Source: Phytomonospora endophytica (GTDB lineage Bacteria > Actinomycetota > Actinomycetes > Mycobacteriales > Micromonosporaceae). From it: a stretch of DNA of 64,000 nucleotides. The DNA lies in NCBI RefSeq assembly GCF_014202425.1, contig NZ_JACHGT010000008.1, positions 136,646 through 200,645 of the forward strand. Reading direction: 5' to 3'. Shown here piece after piece: positions 1-8,587 of the stretch (the first letter of the stretch is position 1; each line of letters begins with the position of its first letter). The notes below the pieces were generated by a model. It made no database searches. It was not told where the DNA came from and was given only the letters and a program-made list of their open reading frames with translations. The translations under genes were made by a program, and so were the position numbers.

Positions 1-857
1 CGTTGTGCGAGGCGCGGAAGGCGTGCGAGTCGTGCGCGGCACGGGAGGCGCGGGAGTCGTCCGAGGGGTCCGAGTTGTCCGGGCCGTCCGTCGTGTGAGG
101 CGCGGGAGGCGTCCGAGCCGTGTGAGGCGTAGGAGTCGTCCGGGCCGTCCGTTGTGCGAGGCGCGGAAGGCGTGCGAGTCGTGCGCGGCACGGGAGGCGC
201 GGGAGTCGTCCGAGGGGTCCGAGTTGTCCGGGCCGTCCGTCGTGCGAGGTGCGGGAGCCATGCGAGCCGTGTGAGGCGCAGGAGTCGTCCGGGCCGTCCG
301 TCGCGCGAGGCGCGGGAGCCGTGTAAGGCGTGCAAGTCGTGCGAGGTGCGGGAGCCGTGTGAGGCGTCCCGGCCGGGAGAGGTGCGGGAGGCGTCCGGGC
401 CGTGCGAGGCGTGGGAGTCGGGCGAGGCGCGAGAGGCACGGGAGGCGCGGGAGCCGTGTCGTCCGGGCTGTGTGAGGTGCGGGAGGCGTGTGAGGCGTCC
501 GAGCCGTGCAAGGCGCGGGAGCTGTGAGCCGTGCAGGCGGCCTTGCCACCCTCACCGTCCGGTCCTCGGAGGGGTGCGGCGTGGGCTCGCCCCGGGCCGG
601 AGTCGCCGTGAGGCTGGAGCCCGCCGGGCTGGTGTGGCCCACGGCCTGCGGCCCGGCCCACGGCCCGGCCCACGGCCCGGCCCACGGCCCACGGCTCGCG
701 GCCTGTCCACGGCTCGCGGGTACACGGCCCCGGCGGCCCCCCGGCCTGCGGTCCGGGCCACGGCCCGCAGCGGCCCACGGCCCACGGCCGCGTTGGCCGC
801 CGACCGCTGGGCGCCCCACCCACACCCCCGCCCCCCGCCCCCACCTCCCCCCCCCTC
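1..857. repeat. Gene-free GC-rich repeat block
   Basis: No convincing gene is present. Bases 1-95 recur without mismatch at 150-244, an offset of 149 that is not a multiple of three. Around them runs a degenerate short motif close to GGCGCGGGAGGCGT, visible to about base 530. Bases 650-685 hold three exact copies of a 12-bp unit (GGCCCGGCCCAC), and 800-855 is strongly C-rich. Open frames through the block encode Arg/Gly/Pro-rich low-complexity peptides and run antisense into the permease gene, so they look like composition artefacts. The block lies 3' of the leftward exporter operon. It could be decayed repeat-protein coding sequence or an expanding intergenic repeat; the sequence does not decide. 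Confidence 0.8.
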
Positions 858-1667
858 TCACGGGTCTCGGCGTACCGCCACCGTCGCCAGGGCCACCGCG
901 ACCGTCGTCCACACCGCGTTGACCGTCCAGGCTCCGGGGAGGCCGAGGTACGGGGGCGGCACGTCCGTGGACAGGTCGGACAGTCGCATCCACGCTGTCA
1001 TGGGGAAGGCGTTGTCCACGTGGATCAGCCAGCCCTGGCGGGAATTGATCAGGGCGGGGGCCAGCAGCAGTAGTCCGACGGCGGCCACGATCGAGGAGGC
1101 CACGTGTCTCAGCAGCGTCGCCAGGCCCATGCCGACCAGGGCGGCCAAGGGCGCGAGCAGGGCCGAGGCCGTGACGACGCGGAGGGCGCCCGGGTGAGTG
1201 ATCGGGACGCCGACGTCGTGCCAGGAGAGGATCCACTGGCTGCCGAAGAAGGACACCGTCGCGACGATGGCGCCCCAGACGGTGAACAGGGCGGCCGTGA
1301 CGAGGAGTTTCGCCGCCATGAGCGTGCGTCTGGCCGGGACGGCGGCGAAGGTCGTCCGGATCATCCCCGTCCCGTATTCGGAGGCGACGAGGACGGCGCC
1401 GATCGCCGAGACCGCCAGGAAGCTGACCATCATGGCGCCCTGGGAGAAGGCGGCGTCGATCGACCAGTGGGGGAAGAACCCGGCGCGCACGCTCTCGCCG
1501 TAGTCGAACCACTTGACGTGGTCGGTCAGGGCGGCGCCGATGTTCATGACGACGACGAGGAGGCCGCTCAGGCCGATCGCCCAGGCGACGGAACGCAGTG
1601 AGCGGATCCTGATCCACTCGGAGGCGAGCAGGTCGGTGAAGCGGCCCTCGGTCACGGTGGTGCTCAT
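858..1667 (-). CDS. ABC-2 type transporter permease
   Basis: 269-aa membrane protein, the permease half of a small ABC exporter. It shows about six hydrophobic spans, including residues near 25-45 (VAWAIGLSGLLVVVMNIGAA), a span around FLAVSAIGAVLVASEYGTGM, and a C-terminal span before the RRDP end. The SEYGTGMIRTTFAAVPARR stretch between spans two and three is typical of ABC-2 permeases of this type. The ATG at 1665-1667 overlaps the stop of the upstream ATPase gene (ATGA), so both are translated together. Substrate is unknown; such pairs near a NarL-type two-component system often export antimicrobial peptides or drugs, which is inference. Confidence 0.88.
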   Translation of the reverse strand: MSTTVTEGRFTDLLASEWIRIRSLRSVAWAIGLSGLLVVVMNIGAALTDHVKWFDYGESVRAGFFPHWSIDAAFSQGAMMVSFLAVSAIGAVLVASEYGTGMIRTTFAAVPARRTLMAAKLLVTAALFTVWGAIVATVSFFGSQWILSWHDVGVPITHPGALRVVTASALLAPLAALVGMGLATLLRHVASSIVAAVGLLLLAPALINSRQGWLIHVDNAFPMTAWMRLSDLSTDVPPPYLGLPGAWTVNAVWTTVAVALATVAVRRDP

Positions 1668-2611
1668 CGGCGGTCTCCTGCGAGGTATTCGACGCTGGCG
1701 GCGGTGAGTTCCATGAACGCGGCCTCCAGCGAGGCGCCGTGCCCCGACAGCTCCCGCAGGGGCACGCTGTACTCGAAGGCGAGCTCGCCGACGCGTTCCA
1801 GGCCCATGCCCGTCACGGTCAGCGTCTCCTCGCCCGAGGGCGTGACGACGGCGCCCGCCGCGGCCAGGACGCCGGCCAGGCGGGCGGCTTCGGGCGTGCG
1901 CACGACGACGCGGCGGCCCGCGCTGCGCGCGGAGAAGGCGGTGAGGCTCTCGTCGGCGATGAGGCGCCCGCGGCCGATGACGACGAGGTGCTCGGCGGTG
2001 TTCTCCATCTCGCTCATGAGGTGGCTGGACACGAAGACCGTGCGTCCCTCGGCCGCGAGTCTCCCGAAGAGCCCCCGCACCCACAGGACGCCTTCGGGGT
2101 CGAGGCCGTTGAAGGGTTCGTCGAAGAGCAGGACCGGCGGGTCGCCGAGGAGGGCCGTGGCGATCCCGAGCCGCTGTTTCATCCCCAGCGAGAAACCACC
2201 GATCCGGCGTTTCCCGACGGAGGAGAGCCCGACCTCGTCGAGCACTTCGCCGACCCGTGACCGTGGGATGCGGTTGCCGCGGGCCAGCGCCCACAGGTGC
2301 CCGACGGCGCTGAGGCCGCCGTGCACGTCGGCCGCGTCGAGGAGCGCGCCGACGTGCCGCAGCCCGCGTGGGAGTGAGCCGAAGACCCTGCCCGCGACGG
2401 TCACGGTGCCGGAGCTGGGCGCGTGCAGGCCGAGGACCATGCGCAGCGTCGTGGACTTCCCGGCGCCGTTGGGCCCGAGGAAACCCGTGACGCGGCCCGG
2501 CCGGACCGTGCAGGTGAGGCCGTCGACGGCGGTCGTGCCGCCGTAGCGTTTGGTGAGTGCGTCGAGTTCGATCACATGTACCACGATCCGGTTTCGGGAG
2601 GCCTGACGCAT
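1664..2611 (-). CDS. ABC transporter ATP-binding protein
   Basis: 315-aa ATPase of an ABC-2 exporter. Walker A is GPNGAGKST near residue 46, the signature region reads FSLGMKQRLG, and Walker B with its glutamate is VLLFDEPFNGLDPEG. The C-terminal third after the switch histidine (SSHLMSE) is the usual BcrA/CcmA-type tail. A GTG at 2575 would give a 303-aa protein starting at IELDALTKRYGG, which matches how family members begin; neither start has a clear ribosome binding site. The gene is divergent from the sensor kinase at 2708, with about 96 bp between them for both promoters. The neighbouring two-component system is a plausible regulator. Confidence 0.9.
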   Translation of the reverse strand: MRQASRNRIVVHVIELDALTKRYGGTTAVDGLTCTVRPGRVTGFLGPNGAGKSTTLRMVLGLHAPSSGTVTVAGRVFGSLPRGLRHVGALLDAADVHGGLSAVGHLWALARGNRIPRSRVGEVLDEVGLSSVGKRRIGGFSLGMKQRLGIATALLGDPPVLLFDEPFNGLDPEGVLWVRGLFGRLAAEGRTVFVSSHLMSEMENTAEHLVVIGRGRLIADESLTAFSARSAGRRVVVRTPEAARLAGVLAAAGAVVTPSGEETLTVTGMGLERVGELAFEYSVPLRELSGHGASLEAAFMELTAASVEYLAGDRR

Positions 2612-2707
2612 CGGTCCAGGGTTTAGAACATTTCGGGCGAAAACTAGACCTGGGGATTAGGTCCGTGGGCCAATGCGGGTCCGAAGATCCCGGCTTAGCC
2701 TGGCGGC

Positions 2708-3853
2708 ATGGCCCTCGCCCCTCGTCCTCCGCTGCTCAAACGCCTCTCGCCGACCGCGCGCGGCCTGCTGCTGTGGACCTGCATGGCCGTGCTCCCGTTC
2801 GCGCTGGCGTTCCTGATCCTGTCGCTGCGCCCGAATCCCGACCTGGCCGACCTGACGCTGCGGATCTTCGTGGTCGTGCTGCCCGCCGGGCTGCTGCGCC
2901 GCTGGCCGCTCGTGGGCACGGTCGCGATGATCGCGGCCTTCTACCTCTGCGGTCCGAGCGACAGCTGGGATCCGACCTTCGTGCAGGTCATCGCCATGCA
3001 GGCGGCCGTCGGGTACGTCGCGGCGACGCGCCGGCCGCTGATCTCGCTGACCGCCGCCGGGCTGACCTTCGTGGGCCAGCTCGGTGCCGCGTTCCTCAAC
3101 TACCTGCCCAACCCGCAGGTCGCGCAGGCCCCGGCGACGCTCTTCGTCGGCGTCCTCATCGCGGTGACGGCGTGGATCATCGGGAACTCCGTGCGCATGC
3201 GCCGCGAGTACGGGTTGGCCCTGCGCGAACGGGCGGTGACCGAGGAGCGCCTGCGCATCGCCCGCGAGCTGCACGACATGATCTCCCACAGCATCGGCAT
3301 CATCGCCATCCAGGCCGGCGTCGGCGGCCGTGTCATCGAGACGCAGCCCGCCGAGGCCCGCAACTCCCTCGCCACGATCGAGGCGACGAGCCGGGAAACC
3401 CTCGCCCAGCTGCGCCGGACCCTCGGTTCGCTGCGCCGCTCGGCGGCCGCGCCCGCCGAGTTCGATCCCGCGCCGGGCCTCGCCGACCTGGAGCGCCTCG
3501 TCGCCTCGACCGCCGCGGCCGGGGTGCGCGCCGAGCTGCACCGGATCGGGCCGGTGCGGCCGGTCCCGGCCGACATCGACCTCTCGGCGTACCGGATCAT
3601 CCAGGAGGCGCTGACGAACGTCGTCCGCCACGCGGGCACCGACACCTGCCGGGTGACCGTGGAGTACCGGGAGGGGGAGCTGCTCATCGAGATCACCGAC
3701 GACGGTCGCGGCACCACCGCCGTGAGCCCCGGCGCGGGCTTCGGCATCGCGGGCATGCGCGAGCGCGTGAGCATGCTGTTCGGCGAGTTCAGCGCGGGCC
3801 CGCGCCCGGAAGGCGGCTTCGGTGTGACCGCGCGGCTGCTTCTCCCGTCATGA
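2708..3853 (+). CDS. Two-component sensor histidine kinase, NarL/DesK type
   Basis: 381-aa membrane kinase. The N-terminal 150 residues contain four to five hydrophobic spans with short loops, so the sensor is likely intramembrane. A HisKA_3 dimerisation domain follows, with the phosphorylated histidine in ARELHDMISHSIG. The HATPase domain has the N box (IIQEALTNVVRHA) and G boxes (ITDDGRGTT and GAGFGIAGMRERV). It overlaps the response regulator start by four bases (ATGA), so the two form one translational unit. It is divergent from the ABC exporter at 858-2611, which suggests that exporter as its target, by analogy with LiaRS/BceRS-like arrangements. The signal is unknown. Confidence 0.92.
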   Translation: MALAPRPPLLKRLSPTARGLLLWTCMAVLPFALAFLILSLRPNPDLADLTLRIFVVVLPAGLLRRWPLVGTVAMIAAFYLCGPSDSWDPTFVQVIAMQAAVGYVAATRRPLISLTAAGLTFVGQLGAAFLNYLPNPQVAQAPATLFVGVLIAVTAWIIGNSVRMRREYGLALRERAVTEERLRIARELHDMISHSIGIIAIQAGVGGRVIETQPAEARNSLATIEATSRETLAQLRRTLGSLRRSAAAPAEFDPAPGLADLERLVASTAAAGVRAELHRIGPVRPVPADIDLSAYRIIQEALTNVVRHAGTDTCRVTVEYREGELLIEITDDGRGTTAVSPGAGFGIAGMRERVSMLFGEFSAGPRPEGGFGVTARLLLPS

Positions 3854-4506
3854 TCGGGGTCCTGCTCGTCGACGACCAGCCGCTCATCCGGGCCGGTCTG
3901 CGCGTGCTGATCGCCGACACCTTCGACATCGAGGTCCTCGGCGAGGCCGGGTCGGGCGAGGAGGCCGTGCGGCTGGTGCCCGAGCTGCGGCCCGACGTCG
4001 TGGTGATGGACATCCGCATGCCCGGAATGGACGGGATCCAGGCGACGGCCGCGCTCACCGCCGCCGCCGAGCCGGTGCGCGTGCTGGTCCTGACGACCTT
4101 CGACGACGACGAGTACGTCTACGCGGCCCTGCGTGCGGGCGCGAGCGGTTTCCTGGTCAAGGACATGGCCCTCGACGACATCCTCGGCGCGGTCCGGGTA
4201 GTCGCGGCGGGCGACGCGCTCATCGCGCCGGGCGTGACGCGACGGCTCATCGCCGAGTTCGCGGCCCGCCCGGCCGCGCGCCGGAAGACGCGCGGCCGGG
4301 CCGTGGACGGTCTGACCGAGCGGGAGCGGGAGGTGCTCACGCTGGTCGGGCGGGGGCTGACGAACGCCGAGATCGCCGCGAGCCTGTACATCAGCATGGG
4401 GACGGCGAAGGCGCATGTGGCCCGCCTGTTCGCGAAGCTGGGCGCGCGCGACCGGGTTCAACTGGTGATCGTCGCCTACGAGGCGGGGCTGGCCGGGGAG
4501 GAGTGA
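3850..4506 (+). CDS. Response regulator, NarL/FixJ family
   Basis: 218-aa DNA-binding response regulator. The receiver domain (residues 1-120) has the acidic pair in LLVDDQP, the phosphoacceptor Asp in VVMDIRMPGMDG, a Thr in LVLTTFDDDEY, and the Lys in FLVKDMAL. The C-terminal LuxR-type HTH reads LTEREREVLTLVGRGLTNAEIA and continues through TAKAHVARLFAKLGARDR. The start is fixed by the ATGA overlap with the kinase gene. It should be phosphorylated by that kinase and may control the divergent ABC exporter. Confidence 0.94.
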   Translation: MIGVLLVDDQPLIRAGLRVLIADTFDIEVLGEAGSGEEAVRLVPELRPDVVVMDIRMPGMDGIQATAALTAAAEPVRVLVLTTFDDDEYVYAALRAGASGFLVKDMALDDILGAVRVVAAGDALIAPGVTRRLIAEFAARPAARRKTRGRAVDGLTEREREVLTLVGRGLTNAEIAASLYISMGTAKAHVARLFAKLGARDRVQLVIVAYEAGLAGEE

Positions 4507-4543
4507 GCTTGCCGAAGGCGGGCCGGTCGGCGAGAGTTGGGGT

Positions 4544-5854
4544 GTGGCGGTCGACGACGGCACCGGCGTTCCCGACCCGCGGGCCTCGCGGGTCGTCCTC
4601 GTGGGGGTCCCCGTCTATGGGGCCTTCGAGCATCTGCCCGCGGTGACCGCGGGTGTGGAGGCCCTGCGCGCGGCCTTCACCGACCGGCGGATCTGGGGGA
4701 TCGGCCGGTCACGTTGCACGGTGACCCCGGAGGGCGCGGGCACCGGGCAGATCCTGACCGCCATCCGGGCCGCCGCGGCCCTGGCCACCGATACTTTGTT
4801 CATCTACTTCTCCGGTCACGGTCTCGTCGACCTCCACGACGGCGAGCTCTACCTGGCTTTACGCGACTCGCTGCCCAACGAGCCGGAGAGCGCGCTGCGT
4901 TACGAGTACCTGCGGCGGGCGGTGCTCGGTTCCCGGGCGCGGAACAAGGTCGTCGTCATCGACTCCTGCTATTCGGGCCTGGCGCTCCTGGGCGGGATGG
5001 GCGGGGGCGAGGAGATCGCCGACCGGACGAGCATCGACGGGACCTTCCTGCTGACGTCGTCGGCGGAGACGCGGATCTCGTTGTCGCCCGACGGGGAACC
5101 GTTCACGGCCTTCACCGGTGAGCTGGTGCGGGCGCTGACCGAGGGGGTGCCCGGTGCGGGCCGTCTGCTGACGATGGGCGCGCTGTACCGGCATCTCCAC
5201 GCGAGTCTCAGCGGCCGTTCCCGGCCGGTTCCGCAGCAGCGCAGCCGCAACGCCGGTGCCGACCTGGTCATCGCGCGCAATCTCGCGGCCGGGGCCGACG
5301 TATCGGTGCCGGAGGTGCCCGAGGCACCCGGGCCGCGTGAACCGCAGGCGAAGGTGCCGCAGCGGCTGGGGCGTTTCGGGATCGCCTTGACGGCCTACGG
5401 CCACCGTCGCGGTGAGTCGGTGGCGCTGTTGCGGGAGGCGGCCGAGGCGGGTGACGCGGTCGCCATGAACCACCTGGGCCTGCACCTCGCCGACTCCGGC
5501 GATCTCGGTGGCGCCGAGGCGATGTACCGGCGTGCCGTCGCCGGTGGGGTCCGGGAGGCCCTGTTCAATCTGGGGCACGTCCTCGAACTGCTCGGTCGCG
5601 GCGGGGAGGCGGAGACCTTCTACCGGCTGGCGATCGCGGCGGGCGTGGCCGGGGCCATGAACAACCTGGGGCTGCTGCTGAAGGAGCGCGGCGAGATCGG
5701 TGAGGCCGAGGCCTGGTACCGCTGTGCGATCCAGCTCGGCGTCACCGATCCGGTCGTCCGGCGCAACCTCGACACGCTGCTGCGTCAGCGCGGGGATTCC
5801 ACCCGGATCGCGGCCGCCGGTGTCGACGAGGACCCGCGCCCCCGCCTGCGGTGA
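4544..5854 (+). CDS. Caspase-like (C14) protease with Sel1/TPR repeats
   Basis: 436-aa predicted cytosolic protein without signal peptide or membrane span. Residues 15-260 form a caspase-like (peptidase C14) domain: the catalytic His92 lies in YFSGHG and Cys142 in VIDSCYSG, both after hydrophobic strands as expected. Residues from about 275 to 420 contain Sel1/TPR-type repeats with the recurring pattern AMNxLGxxLxxxGxxxEAExxYRxA. The GTG at 4544 starts the protein directly before the first domain. Bacterial caspases with repeat or effector-associated domains are known from NTP-dependent conflict and programmed-death systems. Here no adjacent NTPase or EAD partner is evident; the preceding gene is a response regulator 37 bases upstream. 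Its 3' end overlaps the convergent DUF2306 gene by 70 bases. Confidence 0.88.
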   Translation: MAVDDGTGVPDPRASRVVLVGVPVYGAFEHLPAVTAGVEALRAAFTDRRIWGIGRSRCTVTPEGAGTGQILTAIRAAAALATDTLFIYFSGHGLVDLHDGELYLALRDSLPNEPESALRYEYLRRAVLGSRARNKVVVIDSCYSGLALLGGMGGGEEIADRTSIDGTFLLTSSAETRISLSPDGEPFTAFTGELVRALTEGVPGAGRLLTMGALYRHLHASLSGRSRPVPQQRSRNAGADLVIARNLAAGADVSVPEVPEAPGPREPQAKVPQRLGRFGIALTAYGHRRGESVALLREAAEAGDAVAMNHLGLHLADSGDLGGAEAMYRRAVAGGVREALFNLGHVLELLGRGGEAETFYRLAIAAGVAGAMNNLGLLLKERGEIGEAEAWYRCAIQLGVTDPVVRRNLDTLLRQRGDSTRIAAAGVDEDPRPRLR

Positions 5855-6489
5855 ATGATCCACTCGGCGACGAGCATGTTCACCAGCAGCGACAGCCACG
5901 CGCCCGCGCTGGCGATGTCGTGGATCATCGCGGTCGTGTTCCCCTGGTAGACGCGGGAGTCCTCCAGTGCGAACACGATCGCGAACAGCGGCCCGCCCCA
6001 CACCCGTGACGCCAGGATGACCAGGGTCAGCGCGTAGTTGCGGATCATCCAGCGGCGGTGGTCGGCGTACCTGCGCGCGAGCGTGGCGCGCAGCCCGGCG
6101 ACGCCCGTCGCGAGCCACAGCGCGGTCAGCGTGAGCAGCGCGGCCTGGTTCGAGACGCCCTGTTCGGAGGCGATCGTGACGGGTACGGCGAGTACGCCCG
6201 CCGGGAAGATCCCCAGGTAGAAGTAGGCGCGGCCGGTCCAGCGGTGCACGCGCGGGTGGCGCGCCCGGAGAACGGGCCAGAACTGGAGCAGCCCGGCGAC
6301 GGTGGCGACGGTCCCGAAGGCCATGTGCGCGACGAGCAGGGCGTAGCGCAGCCGGTCGCCGTGCATGTCGGCGCGGCTGGTGTCGATGTCGGGCGGGATG
6401 TAGGCCCAGAGCATGAAGGTCAGCAGCGCCAGCGTCGCCAGGGACAGCGCGAGCAGCCACCGGGGACGGCGGCGGCGAGGGGTGGTCAT
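5785..6489 (-). CDS. DUF2306 family membrane protein
   Basis: 234-aa integral membrane protein matching the DUF2306 pattern. It has about six spans with a conserved His set (AHMAFGTVATVAG, HPRVHRWTGRAYFYLG and YADHRRWMIRNYALT) that resembles haem- or metal-binding positions in this family. Function is not known. It is divergent from the TetR gene at 6554 across a palindromic site, so it is the likely target of that repressor. The last 70 bases overlap the caspase gene on the other strand, so both C-termini are encoded by the same DNA. Confidence 0.85.
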   Translation of the reverse strand: MTTPRRRRPRWLLALSLATLALLTFMLWAYIPPDIDTSRADMHGDRLRYALLVAHMAFGTVATVAGLLQFWPVLRARHPRVHRWTGRAYFYLGIFPAGVLAVPVTIASEQGVSNQAALLTLTALWLATGVAGLRATLARRYADHRRWMIRNYALTLVILASRVWGGPLFAIVFALEDSRVYQGNTTAMIHDIASAGAWLSLLVNMLVAEWIIHRRRGRGSSSTPAAAIRVESPR

Positions 6490-6510
6490 GCGGACTCCTC
6501 CGAGTTAGCG

Positions 6511-6538
6511 TCCTAGGGATACTATCCTTAGGATACTA
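6511..6538. promoter_or_regulatory. Palindromic operator between DUF2306 and TetR genes
   Basis: Two overlapping inverted repeats lie here: GGATACTATCC (6517-6527) and ATCCTTAGGAT (6524-6534). The flanking words TAGGGATACTA and TAGGATACTA are near-direct repeats. The AT content stands out from the surroundings. The position between divergent genes, about 16 bases before the TetR start, fits an autoregulatory TetR operator that also covers the promoter. Confidence 0.7.
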
Positions 6539-6553
6539 ACCCGGGCCGTTACG

Positions 6554-7300
6554 ATGCACCACATGACCGGTACGAACGTCCCGCCGGACCTGCGCCGGCT
6601 CTGGCGCGTCCCGGCCGCCACCGGGCTCGGCCGACCCGCCGAGCTCGACGTCGACCGCGTCCTCGGCGCCGCCCTCGACCTCGCCGACCGCCACGGCCTC
6701 CCCGGCGTCACCCTCCCCAAGGTCGCCGAGGCCCTCGGCGTCACCAAGATGGCCCTCTACCGCTACGTCGGCTCCAAGGACGAACTGCTCGTCCTCCTCG
6801 CCGACCACGCCATGCCGCCCCCGCCCGAGCCCACCGACGGCCCGTGGCGACCGGCCCTGCACGCCTGGGCCGAGGGAAACCGCGAGGTCTACCGCCTCCA
6901 CCCGTGGCTCGCCCGCGTCCCCGTCGCCGGCCCACCCGGCGGCCCCAATGCCATCGCCTGGCTCGACGCCGCCCTCCGCGCCCTGCGCGACACCGCCCTC
7001 GACTGGGCCGAGAAGGTCGGCGTCGTCCTCCTCCTCGGCGGCTGGGTGCGGCAGGCCTCGACCCTCGACCACGGCTTCGCGACCGGCCGCGGCGACCGCG
7101 CCCAGGCCGAGGTCGAACGCGCATACGGACGCGCGCTCGCCGAACTCGTCGAACCCGGGCGCTTCCCCGAGGCCGCGCGGCTGTTCGCCTCACCGGCCTT
7201 CGAGGAACCCGCCGCGGAGGACCCGGACTTCCGCTTCGGCCTCGACGTCCTCCTCGACGGCGTCGCCGCCCGCATCGCCGCGGCGGAGGCGCGCGGCTAG
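6554..7300 (+). CDS. TetR/AcrR family regulator
   Basis: 248-aa regulator. After a short N-terminal extension, the HTH runs from about residue 28 to 75 (VDRVLGAALDLADRHG then LPKVAEALGVTKMALYRYVGSKDEL). The C-terminal domain with WAEGNREVYRLHPWL is the TetR_C type common in actinomycete drug-responsive repressors. Two in-frame ATGs exist (6554, 6563); neither has a strong ribosome binding site, so the transcript may be nearly leaderless. It is divergent from the DUF2306 gene and ends in a 4-base convergent overlap with the YibE/F gene. The ligand is unknown. Confidence 0.9.
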   Translation: MHHMTGTNVPPDLRRLWRVPAATGLGRPAELDVDRVLGAALDLADRHGLPGVTLPKVAEALGVTKMALYRYVGSKDELLVLLADHAMPPPPEPTDGPWRPALHAWAEGNREVYRLHPWLARVPVAGPPGGPNAIAWLDAALRALRDTALDWAEKVGVVLLLGGWVRQASTLDHGFATGRGDRAQAEVERAYGRALAELVEPGRFPEAARLFASPAFEEPAAEDPDFRFGLDVLLDGVAARIAAAEARG

Positions 7301-8532
7301 GGCTCCCCGTACATCCCCAGCCACTCGCCTTTCGGCTCCTTCGGCCGCGCCGGCGTGCCGTCGGTCTCGGTCCGCCGTCGCGCGACCAGCGCCGCCAGCG
7401 CCGTCGTGATCGGCACGGCCGCGATCAGCCCGATCGTGCCGACCGCGCTGCGCACCAGCTCCTGCGCGACGGCCTGCCCGGTCAGCACCTCCCCGAGCGG
7501 CCGGTCGGCCGCCGCGACCAGCAGCAGCACCGGCAGGGACGCGCCCGCGTAGGCGAGGATGATCGTGTTGATCACCGACGCGATGTGCGCCCGCCCGACC
7601 CGCGTCGCCGCCGTGTACAGCCTGCGCGGCCCGTAACCGGGGTTGGCGCGGGCGAGCTCGCCGACGGTCACCGACTGCGTGACGGTCACGTCGTCGAGGA
7701 CGCCGAGGGTGCCGATGAGGATGCTCGCCAGCAGCAGCCCGCGCATGTCGAAGCCGTAGGTGAGGGACACGTGGTTGGAGCTCTCGTCGGCGATGCCCGT
7801 CAGGTGCGCGGCGCCGGTCGCCAGGGCGGCGAGCAGGCCGGTCAGGACGAGGCTGACGAGGGTCCCGGCGACGGCGATGGTCGTGGTCATCGACACCCCG
7901 TGGGTGAGGTAGAGGACGACGAGCATGATCGCCGCCGCGCCCGTGATCGCCACCGGCAGCGGGGGTTTCCCGTCGAGGATCGCCGGGACGACGAAGAGCA
8001 GCAGCACCCCGAAGGTCACCGCGAGCCCGGCGAGCGCCGAGAGTCCGCGCCAGCGCCCGAAGGCGATGACGGCCAGCGCGAAGGCCGCGCCGAGGATCCA
8101 CAGCCGCGTGCCGCGCTGGTGGTCACTGATCAGGTAGGTCGCGTCGTCGGGGAGGTGGCGCAGGACCAGGGCGTCGCCGACGTCGACCGTCGGGGCCCCG
8201 GCACCGGCGGGCAGCGCGGCCTCGACCTCTGTGCCCGTGCCGGGGCCTTCGGTGATCGCGATGGTCGCGGTACCGCAGCCACTCGGCCCGGGCCGGGCGC
8301 CGGGCGGTGCGTCGTCGGGCGTCTCCGGGCAGGGATCGGTGTCGACGGCGACGACCTCGCCGTAGGCCCACGCCACGTCGGCGGGCCGTTCGGTCTCGGG
8401 CCGTTCGCCCGGCCAGAGCCAGATCATCGCCGCGACGGTGGCCGCCGCGGCGAGCCCGAGGACGACGGCGGCGGCCCGCACGGTCCGTCGCGAGACCGGC
8501 GGCCCTTGGCCATGGTCGTGTCCGGCGCCCAT
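7297..8532 (-). CDS. YibE/F family membrane protein
   Basis: 411-aa protein of the YibE/F-like family. A TM helix near residues 20-40 is followed by an extracytoplasmic domain (about 45-140) and then by seven or so membrane spans. The hallmark run ASILIGTLGVLDDVTVTQ lies in the membrane half. The ATG at 8532 is chosen because GGGAGGGG sits just upstream; a GTG five codons earlier would place this ribosome binding site inside the gene. Function is not established for the family. An N-terminal His-rich start (GHDHGQG) might bind metal, and the next gene upstream is a copper oxidase, but a link is only suggestive. Confidence 0.87.
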   Translation of the reverse strand: MGAGHDHGQGPPVSRRTVRAAAVVLGLAAAATVAAMIWLWPGERPETERPADVAWAYGEVVAVDTDPCPETPDDAPPGARPGPSGCGTATIAITEGPGTGTEVEAALPAGAGAPTVDVGDALVLRHLPDDATYLISDHQRGTRLWILGAAFALAVIAFGRWRGLSALAGLAVTFGVLLLFVVPAILDGKPPLPVAITGAAAIMLVVLYLTHGVSMTTTIAVAGTLVSLVLTGLLAALATGAAHLTGIADESSNHVSLTYGFDMRGLLLASILIGTLGVLDDVTVTQSVTVGELARANPGYGPRRLYTAATRVGRAHIASVINTIILAYAGASLPVLLLVAAADRPLGEVLTGQAVAQELVRSAVGTIGLIAAVPITTALAALVARRRTETDGTPARPKEPKGEWLGMYGEP

Positions 8533-8587
8533 CGCTTCCCCTCCCACGGTTGGCCGACCAGTCTGACCGGCCTCGCGGAGGCGCCCG

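Noticed and set aside
1-857. CRISPR array
   Set aside because: Repeats are degenerate, GC-rich and irregularly spaced, with no regular spacers and no cas genes.
154-1197. 347-codon open frame on the plus strand rich in Arg, Gly and Pro
   Set aside because: It runs through the repeat block and then antisense to the permease gene; no family features and composition typical of shadow frames.
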